A stretch of 64,000 nt of DNA from Streptomyces sp. LUP30 (GCF_001746365.1 NZ_MJAJ01000002.1:280312-344311); one strand, 5' to 3'. Numbered from the stretch's first letter, positions 25,215 to 33,855 are shown. The notes: generated from the letters alone by a model not told the origin. A program made the numbers and translations.

Positions 25215-26129
25215 ATGGTCGAGACTGTTTCATTCAGGAACAAGGCCGTAGAGATCGCGGGACACCTCCACCTTCCGGACAATTTCGACGAGGATAAAAA
25301 ATACCCGGCCCTTGTCGGAATTCATCCGGCCGGCGGTGTGAAGGAACAGACCATCGGCGAGTACGCGAAGCGGCTGGCTTCCGAGGGCTTCGTCACCGTG
25401 GTCTACGACTCCTCCTGTCAGGGAGAGAGCGGCGGCGAACCGCGCCTTCTGGAGGACCCGACGGCCCGAGTGGAGGACGCCCGCTGCGCGGCGGACTTCC
25501 TCGCCACTCGCCCGTACGTGGACACCGAGCGGATGGGCGTCTTCGGCATCTGCGCCGGTGGCGGTTACGCGATCGGCGTGGCGCAGACCGAACGCCGTTT
25601 CAAGGCGGTCGCCACCGTCAGCGCGGCTCCGATGGGCGAAGGTTCCAGGGGCTTCCTGGGGCATCTGTCTCCGGTGTCCGAGCAGATCAAGACCCTGGAG
25701 ACGGTCGCTCAACAGCGCACAGCGGAGGCGAGGGGAGCAGAGCCCGTCTACGCCCCGTTCGTCCCGGAAACGCTGGAGGAGATCGACGACAACACGCCGG
25801 ACCTTCTCCGCGAGGGATACGACTACTACCGGACCCCACGTGGTCAGCATCCCCGTTCGAAGGGCCGTTTCCTGCTGACCAGCATGGACAAGATGTACGC
25901 GTTCTCGGCGTTCGATCAAATTCCGGAACTGCTGACCCAGCCGCTGCTCCTCATCGCGGGGAGCAAGGCGGACACAAAGGTGTTCAGCGACCAGGCTTAC
26001 GAGCTTTCCAAGGGCCCGAAGGAACTGTTCGTCGTCGACGGCGCGACTCACATCGCCATGTACGACGTTCCCGAGTACATGGATCAGGCGCTCACCAAGA
26101 TGGTGAAGTTCTTCGCCGTCCTTCAGTAG
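25215..26129 (+). CDS. Alpha/beta hydrolase, dienelactone hydrolase/YcjY-like
   Basis: A 304-residue hydrolase beginning MVETVSFRNKAVEIAGHLHL. YPALVGIHPAGGVKEQT is the oxyanion loop, DSSCQGESGG follows, and GVFGICAGGGYAIG carries a nucleophilic Cys in place of Ser (GICAGG), as in dienelactone hydrolases. The catalytic His is in VDGATHIAMYD near the C-terminus. AAGGGA precedes the ATG. The gene has a GGGGAC-type operator and a CCGCC-GATT-GGCGG repeat (25174-25187) in its leader. The neighbouring MmyB regulators are likely controllers. Confidence 0.83.
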   Translation: MVETVSFRNKAVEIAGHLHLPDNFDEDKKYPALVGIHPAGGVKEQTIGEYAKRLASEGFVTVVYDSSCQGESGGEPRLLEDPTARVEDARCAADFLATRPYVDTERMGVFGICAGGGYAIGVAQTERRFKAVATVSAAPMGEGSRGFLGHLSPVSEQIKTLETVAQQRTAEARGAEPVYAPFVPETLEEIDDNTPDLLREGYDYYRTPRGQHPRSKGRFLLTSMDKMYAFSAFDQIPELLTQPLLLIAGSKADTKVFSDQAYELSKGPKELFVVDGATHIAMYDVPEYMDQALTKMVKFFAVLQ

Positions 26130-26184
26130 CAGGCTCCCCAAGGAAAACGCCCGGAGAGCCGAGCCCGCCGTAGAAATCATTCGA

Positions 26185-26625
26185 GAAGCACGTTTGCGAT
26201 CGCCTCCGGCGCCCCCGCATACATGGGTACCGCCTCCGGGGCCTTCCACACGTTCGCCGAGGCCAGCAGCAGGCGGTGGTTCTCCCGGGCCCGGGTGGAC
26301 AAGCTCGCCGCGGGTTTCCCCAACTCCGGCGCCAAGAACGGCGACGAGTCGTCCGTCCTGGGCTACTTCGCCACGATGGCCGCCCAGCACGGCATGCACG
26401 GGCTCAGCCTGGGCCGCAGCCGGGTTGGGACTCCACCACGGGCAGCGAGGACGGCATCAACCGGTTGCGCTTTTTTTCCTGGGCGCCGGCGCACAGAGCC
26501 CGACCGACGCCGGCCCGGAGGCGGACCACAAGTCGGACATCGCCACCGCGGAGACCTGGGCGTCCGCGTCGCACGTCAGGCCGCGATCTTGCGCGCCGGT
26601 CGGACCGCCCTCGCCGCCTGATCCC
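26185..26625 (+). pseudogene. Flavodoxin/WrbA-like NAD(P)H oxidoreductase, frameshifted and 5'-truncated
   Basis: Three successive frames give one recognisable protein: FAIASGAPAYMGTASGAFHT ... KLAAGFPNSGAKNGDESSVL, then WDSTTGSEDGINRLRFF, then FLGAGAQSPTDAGPEADH and TAETW. This is the middle and end of a WrbA-type flavoprotein (family: GTPTYMG, FTNSxxxxG, DINRLGxFLGAxAQSP). One frame change falls near 26415, the other at a run of seven T (about 26468-26474). The N-terminal flavin-binding part is missing. Confidence 0.72.
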
Positions 26626-26676
26626 CGAGCCCACTCCCCCCTCCACCCATCACCCACCCCCCGCAAGGAGTACGTC

Positions 26677-27069
26677 ATGTCCGATTCCCCGAGCCTCGCC
26701 CTCATCCGCAGGCTGTACGAGTCCGGGATGGCCCCCGAAGTCACCGGTGAGGTCATGGCGCCGGACCTCATCTGGGACATCACCCCCGGCTTCCCGAACA
26801 GCGGTGTCTACCACGGGTGGGACGACGCGGCCAAGAACTTCTTCGGCGGGACGATGCCGAACTACGACTCCTTCGGCGCGGTGCCCGAGGAGTTCTACGC
26901 CGACGACGAAGGCCACGTCTTCGTGTTCGGCCACTACCACGCCGAGACGAAGACCGGGAACAAGGCCGACGTCCGGTTCATCCACCTGTGGACCGTCCGC
27001 GACGGCAAGGCCGTGAGCATGCGGCAGGCCGCCGACAGCCACATCCTCCAGGAAGCCCTCAAGGGCTGA
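26677..27069 (+). CDS. SnoaL-like (NTF2-fold) protein
   Basis: A 130-residue NTF2-fold protein of the ketosteroid isomerase/SnoaL type. VMAPDLIWDITPGFPNSGVY and FGGTMPNYDSFGAVPEEFYA form the cone core, and FGHYHAETKTGNKADVRFIH and WTVRDGKAVSMRQAADSH the beta sheet. AAGGAG stands 6 bases before the ATG. Only 24 bases separate it from the DJ-1-like gene, so the two are probably cotranscribed. Function is not predictable beyond a small-molecule-binding pocket. Confidence 0.82.
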   Translation: MSDSPSLALIRRLYESGMAPEVTGEVMAPDLIWDITPGFPNSGVYHGWDDAAKNFFGGTMPNYDSFGAVPEEFYADDEGHVFVFGHYHAETKTGNKADVRFIHLWTVRDGKAVSMRQAADSHILQEALKG

Positions 27070-27093
27070 CACCCTCACCAGGAGACGACAACC

Positions 27094-27792
27094 ATGGCGA
27101 AGATCCTCTTCGTGATCACCGCGTCCGACCACTGGACGCTGGCCGACGGCACCCGCCAACCGGCCGGCTTCTGGGCCGAGGAAGCGATCGGCCCCTACCA
27201 GGTCTTCAAGGAGGCCGGATACGAGATCGCGGCGGCGACGCCGGCCGGTGTGCCGCCGACCGCGGACGCGCTCAGCCTCACCGCGGACTTCAACGGCGGC
27301 GAGGAAGGCGCCGAGCGCATGCGGACAGCCCTGCGCGAGGCCACCGAACTGGCGCACCCGATGCGCATCGAGGACGTGAACATCGACGACTACGTGGCCG
27401 TCTTCTACCCCGGCGGCTGGGGCCCGATGGAGGACCTGCCCGAGGACGCCGCCTCCGGCAAGCTGCTGACCGAGTGGCTCGCCACCGGCAGGCCGGTCTC
27501 CCTGGTGTGCCACGGCCCCGCGGCCCTGCTGGCGACGATCGGCCCGGACGGAACATCCCCGTTCCACGGTTACCGCCTCACCGGCCTGTCGAACGCCGAG
27601 GAGAAGCTGAACGGTCTCGCCGACCGCGCGAAGTGGCTGCTCCAGGACCGCCTCATGGGCGAACTCGGGGCGGACTACCGCGAGGCCGACCCGTTCACCC
27701 CGCACGTCCAGGTCGACCGCACCCTGTACACCGGTCAGAACCCGGTCTCGGCCGTCGCCCTCGCCCAGGAACTGGTCAAGGCACTGAGCTGA
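27094..27792 (+). CDS. DJ-1/PfpI-family protein, glyoxalase III-like
   Basis: A 232-residue class I glutamine amidotransferase-like protein. The nucleophile elbow SLVCHGPAALL gives Cys139-His140, with a Glu in FWAEEAIGPY (29-30), the triad set of Hsp31/glyoxalase III relatives. FYPGGWGPMEDL is the oxyanion region. Length and the insertion after the elbow match Hsp31-like glyoxalases that convert methylglyoxal to lactate without cofactor. A detoxification role suits the neighbours. AGGAGA precedes the ATG. Confidence 0.85.
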   Translation: MAKILFVITASDHWTLADGTRQPAGFWAEEAIGPYQVFKEAGYEIAAATPAGVPPTADALSLTADFNGGEEGAERMRTALREATELAHPMRIEDVNIDDYVAVFYPGGWGPMEDLPEDAASGKLLTEWLATGRPVSLVCHGPAALLATIGPDGTSPFHGYRLTGLSNAEEKLNGLADRAKWLLQDRLMGELGADYREADPFTPHVQVDRTLYTGQNPVSAVALAQELVKALS

Positions 27793-27883
27793 CCACTCGG
27801 AAAGCGCCCGCCGGTGGCCCGGGCGTGCTCGCGCCCCGGGCCCTCTGTCCTGCCGCGGGCCTGACCGCCATCGAGGGGATCGT

Positions 27884-27921
27884 GTCCCCTGGCCGATCAG
27901 CCAGGGGACGGATCCGTCCCC
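27884..27921. promoter_or_regulatory. Overlapping palindromes in the promoter of an MmyB regulator
   Basis: GTCCCCTGGC-CGATCA-GCCAGGGGAC (27884-27909) overlaps a perfect 18-bp palindrome GGGGACGGATCCGTCCCC (27904-27921) about 36 bases before the ATG at 27958. Strong candidate autoregulatory sites. Confidence 0.65.
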
Positions 27922-27957
27922 CTCACAAGATGCGACGTTTGTGCCAGGCTGAAGGTC

Positions 27958-28827
27958 ATGAACCGCAACCCGCATCTGAACGAGCTGGGTGAGTTCCTCA
28001 AGGCCCGTCGAGCTGAGCTCACCCCCTCCGAGGTCGGCCTCCGCGGCGGGCCACGGAGGCGCGTGAAGGGACTGCGCCGTGAGGAAGTGGCACTCCTCGC
28101 CGCGATCAGCACCGAGTACTACACCCGGATCGAGCAGGGACGACTCCAGGCGTCAGCTCCCCTCCTCGACGAGATCGCCCAGGTGCTCCGTCTGAACGAC
28201 GCCCAGCGCACCTATCTCTTCGACCTCGCGGCGAAGGAGCGGGTGCGCCCGACCGCGTACCGCGAGCGCCAGCAGGTGGACCCGCAGCTGCAACGCATGC
28301 TGGACGACCTCAGCGCCTCCCCGGCCTTCGTCATCGGCCGGCGCACCGACATCCTGGGCTGGAACCGACTCGCCGCCGCCCTGTGGACCGATTTCGGGCG
28401 CTACCCCGAGCTGGAGCGGGTGTTCGTGCGGCTGCTGTTCACCGAACCCTGGATGCGTGAGCTGTACGCCGACTGGGAGGAGGTCACCCGGCTGGCCATC
28501 GCCCAGCTGCGCATGGAGAGCGCGCGCTACCCCGACGACCGGCCTCTCACCGCACTGGTCGAGGAACTCTCCGCCCGTGACCCGCAGTTCCGGCAGTGGT
28601 GGGCCGAACACGACGTCGCGATGCGGGGCAATGGCGTCAAGAAGCTGCGTCACCCTGTGGTGGGCGAGCTGACGCTCGACTGGAACACGCTCACCTGCGG
28701 TACGGATCCCGACCAGCACATCATCGTGTGGAACGCGGAACCCGGCACCCCCTCCCACGACGGGCTACGCCTGCTCGCTTCCTGGACCGCCGAGCAGAAA
28801 CCGTCGGCGTCCGACGCGGCTACCTGA
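27958..28827 (+). CDS. XRE/MmyB-type helix-turn-helix regulator
   Basis: A 289-residue regulator: XRE HTH (GLRREEVALLAAISTEYYTR, residues ~40-59) and MmyB-like ligand pocket (PAFVIGRRTDILGWNRLAAA; WWAEHDV; HPVVGELTLDW; NAEPGTPSHDGLRLLASW). GAAGG lies close before the ATG. Upstream it has two overlapping palindromes. Downstream, only a 13-codon stub of an oxidoreductase gene remains at 28946, probably its former target. It is closely related to the regulators at 29000-29872 and 29971-30849. Confidence 0.92.
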   Translation: MNRNPHLNELGEFLKARRAELTPSEVGLRGGPRRRVKGLRREEVALLAAISTEYYTRIEQGRLQASAPLLDEIAQVLRLNDAQRTYLFDLAAKERVRPTAYRERQQVDPQLQRMLDDLSASPAFVIGRRTDILGWNRLAAALWTDFGRYPELERVFVRLLFTEPWMRELYADWEEVTRLAIAQLRMESARYPDDRPLTALVEELSARDPQFRQWWAEHDVAMRGNGVKKLRHPVVGELTLDWNTLTCGTDPDQHIIVWNAEPGTPSHDGLRLLASWTAEQKPSASDAAT

Positions 28828-28945
28828 GCCTTCCCTCCCGTGCGCCCACAAGAGCTGACCAGGAACCTTCCCCTTTTCCGGGCGTACGCGAAACGGCATG
28901 GCCGGACACCTCAACGACCGCATGTCAGACAATGAGGTGCTTCGC

Positions 28946-28987
28946 ATGAAGGCTGTAGGTTTCACGGAATTCGGTGGGCCCACCTGA
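28946..28987 (+). pseudogene. Thirteen-codon stub of an MDR oxidoreductase gene
   Basis: ATG at 28946 opens MKAVGFTEFGGPT and then TGA. This is the exact N-terminus of a quinone oxidoreductase-type MDR protein (compare MKAVRFHEYGTPDVL at 15297), cut where the next gene's sequence begins. It follows an MmyB regulator in the same order as the intact pair at 14.4-16.2 kb. Confidence 0.6.
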
Positions 28988-28999
28988 CCTCCTGAGGCC

Positions 29000-29872
29000 T
29001 CAGGCTGCCGCGTCCTGTGCGGGCCGGTCCGAGTCCGCAGTCCATGACGCCAGGAACAGAAGCCCGTCGTGGGACGGGGCCCCGGGATCGGCGGTCGCGA
29101 TGACCAGTTTCTGTGTGGGATCGGCGGTGCAGGTCAGGGTGTCCCAGTCGAGGGTGAGGTCGCCGACGATCGGGTGGCGCAGCCTCTTGGTGCCCATCCA
29201 CAGGCCGTTCATCTGTCGGCCCGCCCACCACTGCCGGAAGTCGGCGTCGGCGACCGACAACGCGCCGACGAGTGCGGCCAGCTTCGGGTCGCCGGGGTAC
29301 CGGGCGGCCTCCAGCCGCAGATGGGTCACGCAGATGCGGGCGTTCGTCCTCCAGTCGAGGCAGAGCTCACGGAAGGCGGGGTCGGTGAACATCAGCCGCG
29401 CGTAGTTGCGCCTGTTCGCGGGGAGCTTGTCGAAGTCGGTGAGCAGAGCGGCTGCGAGAGGATTCCAGGCGAGGATGTCCAGGTGTCGGCCGAGGACGAG
29501 TGCGGGGGTCGTGGACAGTTCGTCCAGGATGCGTCTGAGCTGCTGATGGACCTTCCGCGCCGGCCGGCGACGCGGTTCGCACATGCCCTTTGCCGACAGC
29601 TCGAACAGGTGGGCGCGCTGGGCGTCGTCGAGGTGCAGGACGCGGGCCAGCGTGGCGAGCACCGTCCTCGGCACGGGGGTGCGCCCCTGTTCCATCCGCG
29701 CGTAGGCGCGGGCGCTGATCCCCACGAGGTGAGCGACCTCCTCACGGCGCAGCCCGGGCACTCGCCGGGGCGCCGCCCCGGACTCGGGCAGACCGACGGT
29801 CCTCGGGGTGAGCTGGGCCCGGCACACCTTGAGAAATTCTCCCAGTTCAGGCACATGGGCTTCGGTGTACAT
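29000..29872 (-). CDS. XRE/MmyB-type helix-turn-helix regulator
   Basis: A 290-residue paralogue of the neighbouring regulators. HTH segment GLRREEVAHLVGISARAYAR; pocket segments PALVLGRHLDILAWNPLAAA, QWWAGRQMN, HPIVGDLTLDWDTL and ADPGAPSHDGLLFLASW. It starts MYTEAHVPELGEFLKVCRAQ. Its 3' end abuts the oxidoreductase stub at 28946-28987, and it is tandem with another regulator gene (29971-30849) on the same strand with a 98-base spacer carrying a weaker GGGGAC-type site. Confidence 0.92.
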   Translation of the reverse strand: MYTEAHVPELGEFLKVCRAQLTPRTVGLPESGAAPRRVPGLRREEVAHLVGISARAYARMEQGRTPVPRTVLATLARVLHLDDAQRAHLFELSAKGMCEPRRRPARKVHQQLRRILDELSTTPALVLGRHLDILAWNPLAAALLTDFDKLPANRRNYARLMFTDPAFRELCLDWRTNARICVTHLRLEAARYPGDPKLAALVGALSVADADFRQWWAGRQMNGLWMGTKRLRHPIVGDLTLDWDTLTCTADPTQKLVIATADPGAPSHDGLLFLASWTADSDRPAQDAAA

Positions 29873-29907
29873 AGCAGCGAGTGTCGCAGTATCCAGTCGA
29901 AATGTGA

Positions 29908-29928
29908 GGGGGAGAGTTCTGTCCCAGG
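29908..29928. promoter_or_regulatory. Degenerate GGGGAC-type operator
   Basis: On the reverse strand the site reads CCTGGGACAGAACTCTCCCC, matching the other sites in arms (GGGAC...TCCCC) but not palindromic through its centre. It lies 36-56 bases before the regulator start at 29872. A further GGGGAC half-site stands at 29950-29955. Confidence 0.4.
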
Positions 29929-29970
29929 TCTGTCGCCTGTCGAATCGCAGGGGACGGGGAGACCTTCGTA

Positions 29971-30849
29971 TCAGCCGGTCTCGCCGGCCTGACAGATCGT
30001 GAGCCCGCCGGGCCGACCGGTGGCCCGCGAGGCGAGGGCGCTCAGTCCGTCGTACGACGGACTGCCTGGCTCCGCCGTCCAGACGACGAGTTCCTGATCG
30101 GGGTCGCCGCCGCAGATGAGGGTGTCACAGTCCAGGACGAGTTCGCCCACGACGGGATGGTGGAACCTCTTGACGCCCGCCCTGCGCGGCGGCGCGTGAC
30201 GGCCTCCCCACCATCGACCGAAGTCACTGTCCTCCACGGAGAGTTCCCCGACCATGCTGATCAGCTGCGGATCCTCGGGATGTTTGGCGGTCTCCACGCG
30301 CAGGTGGGACACGCAGTCACGGGCGACGGCCCGCCAGTCCGCGTAGAGCGTCCGCATGGAGGGATCGGTGAAGAGGATGCGGACGCAGTTCCGCCTGCCT
30401 TCCGGCACCTTCGCGAAATCGGTGAACAAGGCGGCGGCGAGCGGATTCCAGGCCAGGATGTCCATGCGGCGACCGATCACCACAGCGGGACTCACGGTGA
30501 GATCGTCGAGCAGGCGGAGCAGCTGTGGGTGCGCCTTCTGTGCGGCTGGTCGGCGGTGTCGTGCCCGCTGCCGGCCGGCCAGTTCGAACAGGTGGTCACG
30601 TTGGCGATCCGACAAGCGCAGGACATGGGCGAGAGCGGCCAGCACCGACGCGGACGGCTGGATGCGGCCCTGCTCCAGCCGTGTGTAGTAGTCGCTGCTG
30701 ACAGCGGCTAGCAGGGCGACCTCCTCTCTGCGCAGACCGGGCACACGCCGACCACCGGTGTCGGGCAGACCGACGGTTCGCGGGCTCAGCTCGGCCCTCC
30801 GCAGTTTGAGGAATTTTCCCAGCTCGTTCAGATGCGGCTCGCTGGTCAT
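29971..30849 (-). CDS. XRE/MmyB-type helix-turn-helix regulator
   Basis: A 292-residue regulator. The start MTSEPHLNELGKFLKLRRAE at 30849 is chosen because it aligns with the related proteins; an upstream extension would run through operator sequence. HTH GLRREEVALLAAVSSDYYTR; pocket PAVVIGRRMDILAWNPLAAA, HHPVVGELVLDCDTL and AEPGSPSYDGLSALAS. Upstream, on its own strand, lies a clear GGGGAC-type operator (30885-30903). It faces a broken hydrolase gene across the shared divergent region, a likely former target. Confidence 0.92.
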   Translation of the reverse strand: MTSEPHLNELGKFLKLRRAELSPRTVGLPDTGGRRVPGLRREEVALLAAVSSDYYTRLEQGRIQPSASVLAALAHVLRLSDRQRDHLFELAGRQRARHRRPAAQKAHPQLLRLLDDLTVSPAVVIGRRMDILAWNPLAAALFTDFAKVPEGRRNCVRILFTDPSMRTLYADWRAVARDCVSHLRVETAKHPEDPQLISMVGELSVEDSDFGRWWGGRHAPPRRAGVKRFHHPVVGELVLDCDTLICGGDPDQELVVWTAEPGSPSYDGLSALASRATGRPGGLTICQAGETG

Positions 30850-30884
30850 GCCAGCCAGTGTCACACCGCTCGGTCCGCACGAGG

Positions 30885-30923
30885 GGGGTAGGAATCCCTC
30901 CCCTGGATAAGGGATACCCAGGG
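30885..30923. promoter_or_regulatory. GGGGAC-type operator between a regulator and a broken hydrolase gene
   Basis: The reverse-strand core GGGGAGGGATTCCTACCCC (30885-30903) matches the sites at 25107 and 27904. Next to it CCCTGG (30901-30906) and CCAGGG (30918-30923) form a second inverted repeat, as at 27884. Confidence 0.55.
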
Positions 30924-31103
30924 CGGAATTCTCCCCTTTGCGGATTCCCGTGGAGGTGGCAGGGTCAATGGCGTGTTCGGCGATCAGAGGGCGGCGTACG
31001 GAGAGTATCCACCCGAACAAGCGGGACGGCCCGCCCCCGGGTCGGAATTGCTTTCACACGTCACCGATTTCGCGTATTTCCATTCCGCAGGCGGAGGAGA
31101 CGG

Positions 31104-31474
31104 GTGAGAACAGTGCGGACGGATGTCACCTTCGTCAGCAAGGGCCTGACGCCGACCGTCGGCAGGGTCGGCGCCGCCTGCCTCGGGCAGCCCGACCAGA
31201 TCGCCCGGTCGGACTCCTTCGCCGGCATCGATTTCCTCGCACCGCGCCCGCTGCTGATGATCGCGGGCAGCGGGGCCGTCACGGCCCACGCCGGCCGAAC
31301 GGCCGTCGAGCGCGCCGGGGCGCCGGCCGAGTTGTTCTGGATCGACGGTACGTCCCGCTTCGACCTGCACGGCGAGGACGAAGCGGACGAATACGCCTCC
31401 CCGCCCTGGCCGAGCTCATCTCGTTCTTCGGTGAGCACCTGCCCCGCCCCCCGGTTCAAGACCGAGCGGCCTGA
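31104..31474 (+). pseudogene. Alpha/beta hydrolase with internal deletion and frameshift
   Basis: GTG at 31104, after GGAGGAGA, begins VRTVRTDVTFVSKGLTP like the intact hydrolase type at 25215. The reading then jumps to the C-terminal third (SFAGIDFLAPRPLLMIAGSG ... ELFWIDGTSRFDLHGED). Near 31395 the frame changes and the end is completed as LPALAELISFFGEHLPRPP. The nucleophile domain is missing, so the product cannot work. Confidence 0.7.
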
Positions 31475-31502
31475 TCCCCCCACATGCTAGGAGCACCACC
31501 TC

Positions 31503-31835
31503 ATGTCCGAACGGAAGAAGTTCGCGCCGCCGGCGATCCAGGAGTTCGCCCCCAAGCTCGCGGAGGTGACCGACACGGTCCTGTTCGGCGACGTCTGGGA
31601 GCGGCCGGGTCTGTCTCCGCGCGACCGCAGCCTCGTCACCGTCACCGCTCTCGCCGCCTTGTACCGAACCGACCAGCTCGCCTTCCACCTCGGCAAGGCG
31701 CTGGAGAACGGCGTGACCAAGGACGAGCTGGTCGAGGCCATCACCCATCTGGCCTTCTACGCCGGATGGCCCAACGCCATGACCGCGATGACCCAGCTCA
31801 AGGAGATCGTGGAGAAGTCCGACCGGTCCGGCTGA
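31503..31835 (+). CDS. Carboxymuconolactone decarboxylase-family (AhpD-like) protein
   Basis: A 110-residue all-helical protein. WERPGLSPRDRSLVTVTALA and LAFHLGKALENGVTKDELVE are the CMD-family signature, and HLAFYAGWPNAMTAM holds the conserved His. No CxxC is present, so it is not a peroxiredoxin-reductase AhpD but the gamma-carboxymuconolactone decarboxylase-like subgroup, often found next to a cupin and an alcohol dehydrogenase, as here. The AGGAG ribosome-binding site is well placed. Confidence 0.88.
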   Translation: MSERKKFAPPAIQEFAPKLAEVTDTVLFGDVWERPGLSPRDRSLVTVTALAALYRTDQLAFHLGKALENGVTKDELVEAITHLAFYAGWPNAMTAMTQLKEIVEKSDRSG

Positions 31836-31866
31836 TACTCCTCCGCCCGCACACACCCCGCATTCC

Positions 31867-32052
31867 GGGGTCTCGGCGCATCCCGGCGACGTCATCCACA
31901 CACCGCCGGGTGAGGAGCACTGGCACGGTGCCTCGCCCGACCAGTTCATGGTCCATCTCGCGCTGTGGGAGACGGACGACACCACCTGGCTCGAACACGT
32001 CCCGGACGACGACTACAACGGCCCGCGCGTCCGTACGCGTACCCACCCCTGA
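31867..32052 (+). pseudogene. C-terminal cupin fragment
   Basis: The frame ending with TGA at 32050-32052 reads GVSAHPGDVIHTPPGEEHWH then GASPDQFMVHLALWETDD: the second cupin motif (PGxxHxxP, EEHWHG) and tail of a small cupin, directly after the CMD gene, where a cupin gene is usual. The first cupin motif and the start are absent. Confidence 0.65.
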
Positions 32053-32087
32053 CGCCACGACAGACCCAGAGGAACCGGGAAGCCATC

Positions 32088-33104
32088 ATGCGAGCAACCA
32101 TCATTCATGCGCCTGGGGACATCCGGGTGGAGAACGCCCCCGAGCCGAAGATCGTGGCGCCCACGGACGCGGTCATCCGCACCGTCGCCACCTGTGTGTG
32201 CGGCTCCGACCTGTGGAGCTACCGCGGCATCAATCCGGTCAACGAGCCGCAGCCGATCGGCCACGAGTACGTCGGCATCGTCGAAGAGGTCGGCAGCGGC
32301 GTCTCGGCTGTGAAGCCCGGTCAGTTCGTCATCGGCTCCTTCATCGCCTCCGACAACACCTGCCCGGTCTGCCGGGCCGGCTATCACACCTCCTGTCTGC
32401 ACCGGGACTTCCCCAACGGCTGCCAGGCCGAGTACGTCCGCATCCCCCTCGCCGACGGCACCCTGGTCGCCACCCCGGAACAGCCGGCCGAGGAGCTGAT
32501 CCCCAGCCTGCTGACGCTCTCCGACGTCATGGGCACCGGCTGGTACGCCGCCACGGCGGCCGAGGTCAGGCCAGGGTCGACGGCCGTGGTCGTCGGTGAC
32601 GGCGCGGTGGGCCTGTGCGGTGTCATCGCCGCCAAGGAGCTGGGGGCCGAGCGCATCATCGCGATGAGCCGGCACGAGTCCCGGCAGAAGCTGGCCCTGG
32701 AATTCGGAGCGACCGACATCGTCGCCGAACGCGGCGAGGAAGGCGTCGCACGCGTCAAGGAACTGACCGACGGCATCGGCGCCGAGTCCGTCCTCGAATG
32801 CGTAGGCACCCAGCAGTCCATGCACCAGGCCCTGCAGTCCACGCGTCCCGGCGGCAACGTCGGCTTCGTCGGCATGCCGCACGACGTGCAGATCGACGGC
32901 CAGGAGCTCTTCTTCTCCCACGTCGGCCTGCGCGGTGGTCCCGCCCCCGTGCGCGCCTATCTTCCCGACCTGATCGAGCGCGTCGTCGGCGGCCGCATCA
33001 ACCCGGGCAAGGTCTTCGACCTCACCCTGCCCCTGGACGAGGTCGCAGAAGGTTACAAGGCCATGGACGAGCGCCGCGCCATCAAGGCATTGCTCCGCCC
33101 GTGA
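32088..33104 (+). CDS. Zinc-dependent alcohol dehydrogenase-family protein
   Basis: A 338-residue MDR enzyme. Catalytic zinc ligands lie in TCVCGSDLW (Cys) and [10 protein letters not shown] (His-Glu), the structural-zinc loop in [14 protein letters not shown], and the nucleotide loop in [35 protein letters not shown]-type sequence after the loop fits NAD(P) binding. It follows the CMD gene and the cupin fragment, the usual order of a small dehydrogenase operon. The ATG at 32088 has GGGAAG upstream. Confidence 0.9.
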   Translation: MRATIIHAPGDIRVENAPEPKIVAPTDAVIRTVATCVCGSDLWSYRGINPVNEPQPIGHEYVGIVEEVGSGVSAVKPGQFVIGSFIASDNTCPVCRAGYHTSCLHRDFPNGCQAEYVRIPLADGTLVATPEQPAEELIPSLLTLSDVMGTGWYAATAAEVRPGSTAVVVGDGAVGLCGVIAAKELGAERIIAMSRHESRQKLALEFGATDIVAERGEEGVARVKELTDGIGAESVLECVGTQQSMHQALQSTRPGGNVGFVGMPHDVQIDGQELFFSHVGLRGGPAPVRAYLPDLIERVVGGRINPGKVFDLTLPLDEVAEGYKAMDERRAIKALLRP

Positions 33105-33217
33105 CCTGAAGCCCGAACGGTGGTGAGCGCCGGTCGACGGCTCCCACAACCCTCCGCCCCGTCGAGCGGCGGATCGGCCGCCCGCCCGTCACGGCCGCCG
33201 GACAGAACGGACCGACA

Positions 33218-33301
33218 TCGACGACCCGCGAGGCGATCGCCACCGTCGAGGCGTACTTCGAAGCCTTCGGCACGCGTGACAGGAAGCGCGTGCCCTCCTA
33301 G
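33218..33301 (+). pseudogene. SnoaL/NTF2-like N-terminal fragment
   Basis: In the 378-base gap 33105-33483 one frame reads STTREAIATVEAYFEAFGTR then DRKRVPS and TAG: the first helix of a SnoaL-like protein (pattern VxxYFxAxxxxD). ATC stands where an ATG would be expected. The rest of the gap holds nothing I recognise. Confidence 0.4.
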
Positions 33302-33483
33302 GACTCACCAGGACTCGCTCCGAATCACCCGTACCCACCTCGGTGACCCGCTCACCAGCACTCCTGGCCGACCACGAGTCCTCCGGGACCCTCCACCACA
33401 GCCGCGCCGCCTTACGCCTGGCCCCGCCTCAGGAGTTCGCGCCTCCACGCCCCGCCCGCCGCCTCCCCGACCGGAGAACACCG

Positions 33484-33855
33484 ATGACTACATGGACGAA
33501 CGACGAGCTCGACCGCATCGCCGCGGCCGACGAGTTGGAGATGGCGCCGCGCCGCGACGACGGCACGCTGCGGGGTCCGGTGCCGGTCTGGGTCGTCCGC
33601 GACGGCGACGAGCTGTACGTCCGTTCCTTCCGCGGCACGGACGGCGGCTGGTGGCGCACGGCCCGCGCCGGCCACGAGGGACACATCCGCTCCGGAGGCG
33701 TCGACAAGGACGTCACCTTCGTCCAGGTGGCGGACTCCGAGGTCGACGACCGCGTCGACACCGCGTACCGCACCAAGTACGGCCGCTTCGGCGACGCGTA
33801 CGTGGCCCCCTTGGTCGCGGCCCGCTCCACGACACTGCGACTCGTGCCCCGATGA
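33484..33855 (+). CDS. DUF2255-family protein
   Basis: A 123-residue protein beginning MTTWTNDELDRIAAADELEM, with VWVVRDGDELYVRSFRG, GWWRTARAGHEGHI and YRTKYGRFGDAYVAPLV, the recognisable DUF2255 pattern (FMN-binding split-barrel-like). Function unknown. GGAGAA stands before the ATG. It lies 67 bases before a cation/proton antiporter gene on the same strand. Confidence 0.85.
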   Translation: MTTWTNDELDRIAAADELEMAPRRDDGTLRGPVPVWVVRDGDELYVRSFRGTDGGWWRTARAGHEGHIRSGGVDKDVTFVQVADSEVDDRVDTAYRTKYGRFGDAYVAPLVAARSTTLRLVPR

